64,000 nucleotides of DNA, taken from contig NZ_JAKNQY010000001.1 in the NCBI RefSeq assembly GCF_024494355.1, forward strand, positions 186,001-250,000, read 5' to 3'. Both the position numbers and the translations under genes were made by a program. The notes below the pieces were generated by a model. That model was not told where the DNA came from. It searched no databases and saw only the letters and a list, made by a program, of their open reading frames with translations. Shown here one piece after another: positions 54,254-62,359 of this stretch; within the stretch, counting starts at the first letter, position 1, and every line of letters starts with the position of its first letter. The stretch comes from Pseudomonas sp. Q11 (GTDB lineage: Bacteria > Pseudomonadota > Gammaproteobacteria > Pseudomonadales > Pseudomonadaceae).

Positions 54254-54673
54254 ATGCTCAAACTGACTGCATTCATGGCCGGTCTGGTGTTCGGCTTCGG
54301 TCTGCTCCTGGCGGGCATGGCCAATCCGAGCAAAGTCTTGGCGTTCCTGGATGTGACTGGTACCTGGGACCCCTCCCTGGCGCTGGTCATGCTCGCCGCG
54401 ATTGCTGTCGCGATCGGCCCGCTGACCTGGGCCCGCCGCAAGGCCCGTTCGGTGCTGGGAAACCCGATGCAATTACCGGTCAAGCGTGAGCTGGACCCTC
54501 GCCTGATCGGCGGCAGCCTGCTGTTTGGCATCGGCTGGGGGATAGCCGGTATCTGTCCGGGGCCCGCCGTGGCGATCCTGCTCACCGGGCATTGGCAAAT
54601 CATCGTATTCATGGCGGCCATGCTGGCTGGCATGTTGTTGTTCACGGCGCTGGAGCGTCAACGTGGCCATTAA
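54254..54673 (+). CDS. YeeE/YedE family sulfur transport protein, second half
   Basis: The 139-residue, four-helix partner has MAGLVFGFGLLLAGMANPSKVLAFLD at the N-terminus and GIGWGIAGICPGPAV near the C-terminus with the conserved cysteine. It begins two bases after the first half, so translation is coupled. It is the last gene of the sulfide module; the 84 bases to the converging kinase gene hold no obvious terminator. Confidence 0.88.
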   Translation: MLKLTAFMAGLVFGFGLLLAGMANPSKVLAFLDVTGTWDPSLALVMLAAIAVAIGPLTWARRKARSVLGNPMQLPVKRELDPRLIGGSLLFGIGWGIAGICPGPAVAILLTGHWQIIVFMAAMLAGMLLFTALERQRGH

Positions 54674-54757
54674 GCCAGATACGTTTGAGCCAAACCCGCG
54701 TCCTGGAGGTTCTCCTTCCCACGTCGATCCAGGGTTCACCATCAGACCCGAGCCAGG

Positions 54758-56125
54758 TTAAAGGCGGCCCATCTGCAACGTGGCGCGCAAGCCTCCCTCA
54801 GGGCGATTCTCCAACCGGACCTGCCCGCCAAGCCGATTGGCGATGGTCCGCACGATCGTCAAGCCCAACCCGGCGCCCTGGTCGTTCCCGCGACTGTAGA
54901 AGCGTTCGAAAAGCCGGTCCCGTTCGGCCTCGTCTATGCCTGGCCCCTGATCCTCGACCGCCAGCTCGTAATGATCTCCCTTCCTGGCCAGCCGCACCGT
55001 GATCAAGCCATTGGGGGGAGAAAAGTTGGCCGCATTGGTCATCAGGTTGTTCAAGGCAATATCGATGGACACCGGATCAATCCTCACCGGGCCAATGTCA
55101 TCACTGACGTCCAGGACCAGCTCCAGTCCCTTGCTGAGCAACCAGGGGGTCATCTGAACCAGACTTTCACGCACTGTGGCGGGCAGATCGATAACGGCGG
55201 GCACAGGCACGCCGGCTTGCGGTTCAAGACGTGCCATGGTGAGCAATTGATTGACCAGGCGCGTGGTGCGATCCACCCCGACGATCAGGTGTTGCAGGGA
55301 CTCACGACGATTCTGCTCATTCCCCGCCTCCATCAGGTTCTGTGCATGAACCCTGAGCACCGCCAGGGGGGTTCGCATTTCATGGGCTGCGTCGGCAATA
55401 AAACGCCGTTCACGGCCCATCAACTCCTGAATCTGCGCCAATACCCGATTGAGTGCCGCTTGCATCGGCTCCAGTTCGCTGGGCAGCGGCACCAACTGCA
55501 GAGGCTCCAGTGAGCCCGGATGCCGCGCGCGCAACTTGGCGGCCATGTCGACCAGAGGCTTGAGCCCCCAGCCGATGGCCAACCAGATCACGGCGGCAAG
55601 AATCAGGCTGCCGATCAGATTGGGCACAACCGTGTGACGGACAATACGATCGACCAGATCGGCCCGCACATCGTCACGCTCTCCTACCCAGATCTTCAGG
55701 CCATATTGCGCGTCGTCCAATACGAACGCCCGCCATGTCTGGTCCTTTTGGTCTATCACGTCGCTAAAGCCTGGAGCAGTCGGCGGTGCGCTGAACGTCG
55801 GTGCGCTAGAGGTGTGAACCAGCAACGCACCGTTTGAATCCCAGACCTGGAAGGCAATTTTGCTTTCATAGGGATGACCATCGACTTTGGGAACCGCCGA
55901 CGCCAATGCCGAATTGAAAGCCTGATACAACTGCGCATGTTCCTGGGTGGCCATGGGCATGCGCATCACACCCTGCAACAGCCGGGCGTTCTGGGCCAAT
56001 TGAGCATCGTAGACTTCAGCGATTTCGTGGTTGCTGTCATGCAGATTGAACACAGTGATGATCAGCAGGCCAACGAACAAAAGCCCCAGGATCAGCGTGA
56101 GGGTGCGACGCCGGATCGAAGTCAT
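54758..56125 (-). CDS. Sensor histidine kinase (QseC/PmrB-like)
   Basis: The 455-residue membrane kinase has two transmembrane helices (about 8-27 and 168-188) flanking a periplasmic sensor of about 140 residues, a linker, a HisKA motif (RFIADAAHEMRTPLAVLRVH, H248) and an ATPase with NNLMTNAANFSP, DQGPGI and GAGLGLTIV. The stop of the upstream regulator overlaps its ATG by four bases. As last gene of the hemolysin-ligase operon it may respond to the pathway's product or to an envelope signal. Confidence 0.88.
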   Translation of the reverse strand: MTSIRRRTLTLILGLLFVGLLIITVFNLHDSNHEIAEVYDAQLAQNARLLQGVMRMPMATQEHAQLYQAFNSALASAVPKVDGHPYESKIAFQVWDSNGALLVHTSSAPTFSAPPTAPGFSDVIDQKDQTWRAFVLDDAQYGLKIWVGERDDVRADLVDRIVRHTVVPNLIGSLILAAVIWLAIGWGLKPLVDMAAKLRARHPGSLEPLQLVPLPSELEPMQAALNRVLAQIQELMGRERRFIADAAHEMRTPLAVLRVHAQNLMEAGNEQNRRESLQHLIVGVDRTTRLVNQLLTMARLEPQAGVPVPAVIDLPATVRESLVQMTPWLLSKGLELVLDVSDDIGPVRIDPVSIDIALNNLMTNAANFSPPNGLITVRLARKGDHYELAVEDQGPGIDEAERDRLFERFYSRGNDQGAGLGLTIVRTIANRLGGQVRLENRPEGGLRATLQMGRL

Positions 56126-56790
56126 CGGCGCTCCTCCACCAGATACCCGACGCCACGAATGGTACGGATCAAGTCGGTGGAAAATTTCTTGCGCAGGTGG
56201 TGAATATGCACTTCCAGGGTGTTGCTCTCGGCCTCCTCGTTCCAGCCGTAAAGCAATTGCATCAGGTGATCGCGCGTCATGACCCGGCCCGGCGGCGACA
56301 ACAACTCATGGAGCAACTGGTACTCCTTGGGCGTCAACGCCACCGGGTTGCCCTGATAGCTGACCTGCTGGGTGCCCGGATTGAGGCTGATGCCGGCGTG
56401 CTCGATCAGCGCCTGGGCGCGACCGGCGCTGCGGCGCAACAAGGCCCGCAACCGGGCCTTGAGCTCCGCCAGATCGAAGGGTTTGATCAGGTAGTCGTCG
56501 GCCCCGGCATCAAGCCCGGCGATGCGATCTTCGGTAGCATCTCGGGCGGTGAGGATCAGCACCGGCAGGTTGGAACCGCTGTCACGCAAGCGACGCAACA
56601 CCTGCAGGCCGTCCATCCGTGGCAGGCCCAGGTCAAGCACAGCCAGGTCAAAGGTTTCACTGAGCAGTGCGTGCAAGGCGCTGCTCCCGTCCTTCAACCA
56701 GTCAACGGTATAGCCTTCGCGGCTCAGGGCCTGATGGATGCCCTCGCCCAGGGCCACGTCATCCTCGATCAGTAATAAGCGCACGCACAC
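56122..56790 (-). CDS. OmpR-family response regulator
   Basis: The 222-residue protein has a receiver (E9-D10-D11 acidic cluster, phosphoacceptor D53 in VLDLGLP, LIKPFDLAE lysine) and a winged-helix output ending in NTLEVHIHHLRKKF..IRTIRGVGYLVEE. It is closest in style to the QseB/PmrA group. It lies five bases after the TPR gene and is coupled to the kinase, so the pathway operon carries its own two-component system. Confidence 0.9.
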   Translation of the reverse strand: MCVRLLLIEDDVALGEGIHQALSREGYTVDWLKDGSSALHALLSETFDLAVLDLGLPRMDGLQVLRRLRDSGSNLPVLILTARDATEDRIAGLDAGADDYLIKPFDLAELKARLRALLRRSAGRAQALIEHAGISLNPGTQQVSYQGNPVALTPKEYQLLHELLSPPGRVMTRDHLMQLLYGWNEEAESNTLEVHIHHLRKKFSTDLIRTIRGVGYLVEERR

Positions 56791-56795
56791 TCCCC

Positions 56796-57440
56796 TCAGC
56801 CAAGTTTTTTGTTCACATCCACCAGCAGCGCTTCGATCTCTTTACGGCGTCCGGCATCGGCGGTTTCCCGGCCCGGCCGTGGCGCTGCCTGCAGGGCCTT
56901 TTGCAGGGCAATCCGGGCCTCAGCGTAGCGCTTCTGACGGTAGAGGTGATCGCCCCAGAAGTACAGACTGTCAATGCCGCTCGGGTTCAGTTGCAACGCC
57001 TGCTGGAGTAATTGCTCGGCCTTGTCCGAGTCGCCAAACCCCAGGGGCCAGCCGGGAACCCGGTCATAGAGTGCGCCGAGACTGGTGTAGGCCGAGCCTT
57101 GCAAGGCTTTTGGATCCAGAGCCAGGGCCTGTTCCAGGTCGGCCTTGGCGTCCTTGACCTTGCCCAGCGCACCGAGCCCGCCTGCGGCCCCTGCCCAACT
57201 GCTTTTGACAATGCCCGACCAGATCCAGGCCTCGGCCACTGATTGGCGTTGCTGTTTGAACGCCGAAGCCTGGGCAGCGAGTTTTTCAAAGGCATCGGCA
57301 CGCTGCCCCTCTGGCAGGTCATATTGGATATGCGCCCAGCTTTGCTGGATACCCGTGAGACGCTGCTGGTCGGCGTCATCCAAGGCCCAGGCACTTTGAG
57401 CCAGGGCGCCGAACAGCAAACAGATCAGAATTTTTTTCAT
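56796..57440 (-). CDS. Secreted TPR-repeat protein
   Basis: The 214-residue protein has a signal peptide (MKKILICLLFGALAQSAWA) and at least three TPR-like helical pairs (AKADLEQALALDPKALQGSAYTSLG; AEQLLQQALQLNPSGIDSLYFWG; AEARIALQKALQAAPR). No catalytic motif. It overlaps the SDR stop by four bases and sits between the enzymes and the regulators. It is probably periplasmic and may serve in assembly or sensing; function unknown. Confidence 0.8.
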   Translation of the reverse strand: MKKILICLLFGALAQSAWALDDADQQRLTGIQQSWAHIQYDLPEGQRADAFEKLAAQASAFKQQRQSVAEAWIWSGIVKSSWAGAAGGLGALGKVKDAKADLEQALALDPKALQGSAYTSLGALYDRVPGWPLGFGDSDKAEQLLQQALQLNPSGIDSLYFWGDHLYRQKRYAEARIALQKALQAAPRPGRETADAGRRKEIEALLVDVNKKLG

Positions 57441-58245
57441 GGTTTGAGGTGCTCGTTCTCGGGTTTATCGCTTAGACGGCGAACCAGTGGCAGTTGCTTG
57501 CGCAGGCCACGATCCACCAGGTTGGGCAGCAGGCTGTTGAGGCCGACGAAAAAACGTTCGGGCCAGCCCAGATACAGCTCGCGGCGGTCGCCGGTAATGG
57601 CGTGTATGACCGCCGACGCCACCGCGTGCGGGTCATCGACGTTGGCCTTGAGCGCCTGGTTGAGTGCTTGGGCGGCCGGGCTGTTCATCGACGTACGCGT
57701 GGCCCGGGGCGCCACATAGAGCACGCCGACACGGGTGTCCGCCAACTCCCGGCGCAGTGCTTCGGAGAACCCGCGCAGGGCGAACTTGCTGGCGCAGTAA
57801 CTGGCGTAGCCTGGGTAGCCGATCGAGCCGTAGGTCGACCCGACATTCACCACCATGGCGCTGTCGGCCTGTTTGAGCAGTGGCAGCAACAGTTTGCTCA
57901 GACAGATCGGCGCGCTGATGTTCAGCGCCAGCATGGCATCGATCTCACTGTCATCGAGTTGTTCGAGCATGGCAAAGTGGTTAACACCGGCGGCATTGAT
58001 CAGCAGGTTGATGCCGCCCAGGGCCTCGGCTGAGACCAGCACCTTGCGCCGATCACCTGGCACAGTCAGGTCTGCGCCAACCAGTACAACTGCTGCGGGT
58101 AGCGCTCGATCAATGGTTCCAGCGCTTCGCGATGCCTGGCCACGGCCAGCACCCGAGCGCCACTGGCGCATAGGGCTTGGGCGATGGCCAGGCCAATTCC
58201 GCCACTGGCACCGGTCAAGACGATCCGGGCGTCACACAGGCGCAT
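57437..58245 (-). pseudogene. Short-chain dehydrogenase/reductase, frameshifted
   Basis: From ATG 58245 the N-terminal Rossmann part is normal (RIVLTGASGGIGLAIAQALCASGARVLAVARHREALE) but runs into a TGA at 58066 after YPQQLYWLAQT. Shifting frame near 58070-58085 restores the family sequence: ADLTVPGDRRKVLVSA, NLLINAAGVNHFAML, VGSTYGSIGYPGYASYCASKFAL (Tyr-x3-Lys) and a C-terminal helix. One base is missing or two are extra. All catalytic motifs survive around the break, so this is either a very recent lesion or a sequencing error. It overlaps the diiron-enzyme gene by 14 bases and the TPR gene by four. Confidence 0.78.
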
Positions 58246-58906
58246 GTTGTTGCCCCTCGTCACGGGGCAGGCCCCGGAACATCTCGGTGTAGAGCGTGTA
58301 CACCACTTTGGATGCGTGGATCACCGCCGCCTGGTCGGCAGGGTCGTCCAGCTTGTTCATCAGGCTGCGATAGGTCTGCATGTGCTCGATATCCAGCGAG
58401 CCGTGGGAACTGAGGTAGCTGAAAGCGGTGGGCGGCAGTTCCAGCTGTTCACGAATGGCGTCGGCGGCATGGGTCGCCAGCGCGATACTGGTGCCCTCGA
58501 GCACATTGACCATGCCGAACAGCCCCACCGGGTTGCCCCGGGCGATCAGGTCATACAGGTAACTGACCATCAGCTCGATAGGCAGCGACGGCTGACCATT
58601 GCGTACCGCATCCTTGTCGCCCCCACACACGGCGATGTCATCCAGCACCCATTGCTCGTGACCGTATTCCTCGTCGATGTACTCGCACACGGCCTTGCGC
58701 AGCCATTCCAGGTGCGCTGGCAGGCGTGCACCGCAAGCCATCATCAACGGCACGGTGTGGCGCACATGGTAGTAGGCCTGGATCAGAAACTCCCGATAAC
58801 TGGCCAGGCTGACCTGGCCATCGAGAGCGTCACGGATGACCGGCAGGTTAAACAGCGTCTGGCGTTGCTGATGGGTGGCTTCTTGCAAAGTGTCGAAAAA
58901 ACTCAT
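58232..58906 (-). CDS. Heme-oxygenase-like diiron enzyme (iron-containing redox family)
   Basis: The 224-residue all-helical protein belongs to the TenA/heme-oxygenase-like fold. It carries a complete set of residues at the spacing seen in diiron members such as SznF and UndA: E80-x2-H83 (DEEYGHEQW), E137 (NVLEGTS) and H168-x3-D172-x2-H175 (SSHGSLDIEHMQTY). Such enzymes use O2 to make N-oxides, terminal alkenes or similar products from amino or fatty acids. Its substrate is unknown; neighbours suggest an acyl-adenylate, acyl-CoA or acyl-amide. ATGA overlap with the ligase gene. Confidence 0.83.
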   Translation of the reverse strand: MSFFDTLQEATHQQRQTLFNLPVIRDALDGQVSLASYREFLIQAYYHVRHTVPLMMACGARLPAHLEWLRKAVCEYIDEEYGHEQWVLDDIAVCGGDKDAVRNGQPSLPIELMVSYLYDLIARGNPVGLFGMVNVLEGTSIALATHAADAIREQLELPPTAFSYLSSHGSLDIEHMQTYRSLMNKLDDPADQAAVIHASKVVYTLYTEMFRGLPRDEGQQHAPV

Positions 58907-60384
58907 GACGGATATTCCTCAGACAGAACGGATTCGGTGAACAACCCGCGGTAATGCTCGACAATCGCTTCGCGGCGCGGGCGGCCGTTGGCGGTGAGCA
59001 TGCCGTTGGCTGCGGTGAAGGGGTGCGCCAGTCGCGTCCAGTGATGGACCCGAGCGTAATCGGGCAGCGTCTCGTTGGCCTTGCTCACCGCCAGCTCCAA
59101 CGCTTGATCAGAGCAGTCAGCGCAGGTGGGCCACAGCAATGCATGGTTGTGCGGCAACGCTTCGCCATAAACGAAGGCCTGGGCGATGGTGCCGCCCTGG
59201 GTGAGTTCGGCTTCGACCCATTCGGGATTCACGTTGCGACCGAAGCTGGTGACGAATTGGTGCTTCTTGCGGCCGCGCAGGTACAGGAACCCGTCAGCGT
59301 CGAATTCCCCCAAGTCGCCGCTGGGCCACCATTCGCTGGTAGGCAGGGGCTCCCCCAGATATCCGAGCAAGGTCGAGCCCTTGATCATGACTTCGCCGTC
59401 TTCGGCCAGACGAACCTGCACATGGGGCAACGGCTGACCGACACTGCCGGCGCGGTTGGCCTCCGGTCGGTTGAGACACACCACCGACGCGCATTCCGAC
59501 AGCCCGTAGCCTTCAAATACCGGCACGCCAGCACGCTGGGCTCGCTGCAAAAGATCATGGGATACCCGCGCACCGCCCACCGCGGCGAACCGCAAAGCGT
59601 GCGGGTAGAACGCTTTCTGCTCGGCGGCCGTGACCAGCATCAGCAATAGTTGAGGAACCAGAATCAGACTCTGCGCCCGGCGCTCGGTCAGGCACGCCAA
59701 CAGGCGCGCCGGGTCGGCGCCACTGGCGCCCTGAATGCCGAGGGTCTTCGGGCCAGGCAGGCTGAGCATCGCACCGGCATACAGCGCCGCGTAGCAACCG
59801 AGGTTCTCCAGAAGGACCGCCAGGGGCAGCAGCGCCAGATGATGCCTTGCGTTGACCGGCCGGCTGGCCTGCTCCAGCTCACGGGCGACCCGCAGCAGAC
59901 TGTCGGCACTCAGGCAGACACCTTTTGGCGTGCCGGTGGTGCCAGAGGTAAACGTCAGCTTGGCGGTGCCCGCTGGCAAGCGGCTCGGTCCGGCGAAATC
60001 TTTCTGCCAGAACTCGCCGCTGTAGCGGTAACCGGCGGCCTGGAGTTCGGCTGCCAGTTCCGGCTCGGCAATCACCCGCTGAGCCTGGCTCTGCTCAAGA
60101 CAATGCAAGCGTTGAGCCGGACTGAAAAAACCCGGCAGGATCACGCAGCTCAAACCTTCAAACAAAGCAGCCAGGTCCCAAAGCATGGCTTCGACACCGT
60201 TATCCAGCGCCAGGGCAACAACCTTTATCTGTTCATCGCGCAGGCGTTGCTGGCGGTACACCACTTCGGAATAAAGCGTGGCGTAGTCCAGCCGTAAGTT
60301 ATCGCCCCACAGCGCCACGGCGTAACCCTTGCGTTGGGCATGCTCACGCAGGGTGAGTTTGAAGCGCTCCACTTCAGGCAACAT
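58903..60384 (-). CDS. AMP-forming acyl/aryl-CoA ligase-like enzyme
   Basis: The 493-residue adenylate-forming enzyme has the P-loop LTFTSGTTGTPKGVCLS, FEGYGLSECASVV, the GDLGEFDADGFLYLRGRKKHQFVTSFGRNVNPEWVE hinge region, and a short C-terminal lid with NGMLTANGRPRR. It activates a carboxylate as an acyl-AMP and passes it to CoA or another acceptor. I set the start at ATG 60384, which overlaps the hemolysin-like gene by 11 bases. No carrier protein is in the window. Confidence 0.87.
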   Translation of the reverse strand: MLPEVERFKLTLREHAQRKGYAVALWGDNLRLDYATLYSEVVYRQQRLRDEQIKVVALALDNGVEAMLWDLAALFEGLSCVILPGFFSPAQRLHCLEQSQAQRVIAEPELAAELQAAGYRYSGEFWQKDFAGPSRLPAGTAKLTFTSGTTGTPKGVCLSADSLLRVARELEQASRPVNARHHLALLPLAVLLENLGCYAALYAGAMLSLPGPKTLGIQGASGADPARLLACLTERRAQSLILVPQLLLMLVTAAEQKAFYPHALRFAAVGGARVSHDLLQRAQRAGVPVFEGYGLSECASVVCLNRPEANRAGSVGQPLPHVQVRLAEDGEVMIKGSTLLGYLGEPLPTSEWWPSGDLGEFDADGFLYLRGRKKHQFVTSFGRNVNPEWVEAELTQGGTIAQAFVYGEALPHNHALLWPTCADCSDQALELAVSKANETLPDYARVHHWTRLAHPFTAANGMLTANGRPRREAIVEHYRGLFTESVLSEEYPS

Positions 60385-61051
60385 GGCACGCCTCCCCATA
60401 GGTCTGTGAAAAACCCAGGCGGTCGAACAGACCGGCATCGCGCAGATGAACGAAGCCGGCGCGGATGTTGCCGACATGAACCCATGGCTGACTCTCGTAG
60501 TAACGGCCCCAAAGGTGACGGTCTTCCCCCAGGCGCTGCGGATCAGCCGGGCATAGCGTCACAGGCTTGAGGCCAAGGCGATGGAAACTGTTGACCAGGC
60601 CGCTATTGCCGGTGAACGCCACCCATTCCAGCCCGCCCATCGCCAACAGATAGGTGATCGCGATAATGCTCAGGCGAGCGCTGCCGGTGTCGCTGGCGGC
60701 CAGATTGCCGACTTCGACGATCCCGGCGCGTTCCACTGCGCAGTCTGCGTCGGCCTTGATCAAAGGCTCGATGGGATCGTCCAGGTAACGTTCGAGAAAC
60801 AGCGCCCCCTGCGCGGCCAGACGCACCCCAGCCACGGCGCAAAGCCTGCCCCCGGCATCATCGAGCCCGAACAGTTCAGGCATGAAGTGACGAATCTCGG
60901 CGCCGTGGGCCTGGCGAAAACGCTGGTGGATGAAGGCTTCGAACTCATCCCGACGGGGCTCTCCCGGCAGAGCCCGATGCAAGTGGCGAACCGGCTGACC
61001 GGCAGTGCCGAACGCCAGCGGTAGATGGATGTTCCAGTCAGAATCGGGCAT
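60374..61051 (-). CDS. Thermostable hemolysin family protein (acyltransferase-like)
   Basis: The 225-residue protein matches the T_hemolysin family named after Vibrio delta-VPH. The family falls in the acetyltransferase (GNAT/acyl-homoserine-lactone synthase-like) clan, so an acyl-transfer role is more likely than pore formation. Visible blocks: RRDEFEAFIHQRFRQAHGA, ELFGLDDAGGRLCAVAGVRLA, LFLERYLDDPIE, IVEVGNLAA and FTGNSGLVNSFHRLGL. No signal peptide. It is the first gene of a seven-gene operon. The 5' gap has a small hairpin TTCTCCC/GGGAGAA at 61061-61083. Confidence 0.82.
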   Translation of the reverse strand: MPDSDWNIHLPLAFGTAGQPVRHLHRALPGEPRRDEFEAFIHQRFRQAHGAEIRHFMPELFGLDDAGGRLCAVAGVRLAAQGALFLERYLDDPIEPLIKADADCAVERAGIVEVGNLAASDTGSARLSIIAITYLLAMGGLEWVAFTGNSGLVNSFHRLGLKPVTLCPADPQRLGEDRHLWGRYYESQPWVHVGNIRAGFVHLRDAGLFDRLGFSQTYGEACHVA

Positions 61052-61120
61052 GGGTCAACGTTCTCCCTTGGGTATTGGGAGAAAGTATCTAGGCCGTTTC
61101 TTAACGAAGTCTGAAGGTGG

Positions 61121-62350
61121 TTAAAGATCGACTGCCGGATTGGCGTGACGAGGCAATCCAATGGAAATCAAAGCGGCGAGCAGCACGAATGCGCTGGATA
61201 TCCATAAGCACGCCTGCAGCCCGTACACTTGATAAACCCAGCCAGAAAGCACCGTTCCGATCAGCCGCCCCATGGCGTTGGACATGTAGTAAAAACCCAC
61301 GTCCAGCGACACGCCGTCTTCCTTGGCGTAAGACACGATCAAGTAGCTGTGCAACGAAGAGTTCACCGCGAACAGCGCACCAAAGACCATGAGCCCACCC
61401 AGCAGCACCGTCTGGGGTGCCAACCCGCTGTCGAGCCCTAGCGCAATGGCCGCGGGCAGGCCTGCCAATGCTATTGCCCACAGAAACGCCGCACGACCAT
61501 CCGGCACGTGCCCACGTTTCTTGCCAGTAATGTTGGGCGCCAAAGACTGCACGATGCCGTAGCCGATCACCCAGGCCGCGAGGAAACCGCCGACCTTCCA
61601 GAAGTCCCAGCCGAAAACGCTGCTCAGGTAAACCGGCAGGGCCACCACGAACCAGACGTCGCGGGCACCGAACAGGAACATGCGTGCCGCCGACAGAATG
61701 TTGATCGCCCGGCTCTTGGACAGGATGTCACGGAACCTGGGTTTGGCTTTCGCTTTACCCAGATCCTTTTTCAACAGGATCAGGCTGGCGATCCAGATCA
61801 ACCCCAGTGCGCCGGCCATCGCCAGCAGCGCACCTTTGAAACCGATGAGGGCCAGCAAGGCGCCCCCCAGGAAGAAACCAACGCCCTTGAGGGCATTCTT
61901 GGAGCCGGTGAGAATCGCCACCCATTTGTACAGTTGCCCCTGTTGACCATCGGGAACCAGCAGCTTGATCGAGCTTTTCGCGCTCATCTTGTTCAGGTCT
62001 TTGGCGATCCCGGACAGCGCCTGAGCGCCCATCACCCAAGGGATGGTCAACCAGGCCAAGGGAACTGTGAGCATCAACAGCGCCACGACCTGCATCCCCA
62101 GGCCGATATTCATGGTTCGGTTCAGACCTAGCCGGGCACCGAGGTAGCCGCCCACCAGGTTGGTGATCACGCCAAAGATTTCGTAGAACAAAAACAACGC
62201 GGCGATTTGCAGCGGGCTGTAGCCCAAGGCATGAAAATGCAGCACCACCAACATCCGCAAGGCGCCATCGGTGAGGGTGAAGGCCCAGTAATTGCCGGTG
62301 ACGAGCAGGTACTGCCGCACTGGCGGAGCGAGGGCTGACAACGCTTTCAT
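61121..62350 (-). CDS. arsJ: ArsJ, organoarsenical efflux MFS permease
   Basis: The 409-residue, 12-helix inner-membrane protein matches ArsJ, which exports 1-arseno-3-phosphoglycerate made by the neighbouring GAPDH. Distinctive segments are NYWAFTLTDGALRMLVVLHFHALGYSP, AKDLNKMSAKSSIKLLVPD and FYYMSNAMGRLIGTVLSGW. It starts nine bases after the GAPDH stop. The pair converts non-extrudable arsenate into an exported ester. Confidence 0.93.
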   Translation of the reverse strand: MKALSALAPPVRQYLLVTGNYWAFTLTDGALRMLVVLHFHALGYSPLQIAALFLFYEIFGVITNLVGGYLGARLGLNRTMNIGLGMQVVALLMLTVPLAWLTIPWVMGAQALSGIAKDLNKMSAKSSIKLLVPDGQQGQLYKWVAILTGSKNALKGVGFFLGGALLALIGFKGALLAMAGALGLIWIASLILLKKDLGKAKAKPRFRDILSKSRAINILSAARMFLFGARDVWFVVALPVYLSSVFGWDFWKVGGFLAAWVIGYGIVQSLAPNITGKKRGHVPDGRAAFLWAIALAGLPAAIALGLDSGLAPQTVLLGGLMVFGALFAVNSSLHSYLIVSYAKEDGVSLDVGFYYMSNAMGRLIGTVLSGWVYQVYGLQACLWISSAFVLLAALISIGLPRHANPAVDL

Positions 62351-62359
62351 GACCGCTCC

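Noticed and set aside
58232..58906. Thiaminase TenA
   Set aside because: The diiron ligand set and the lack of thiamine genes nearby favour an oxygenase-type member of the fold.
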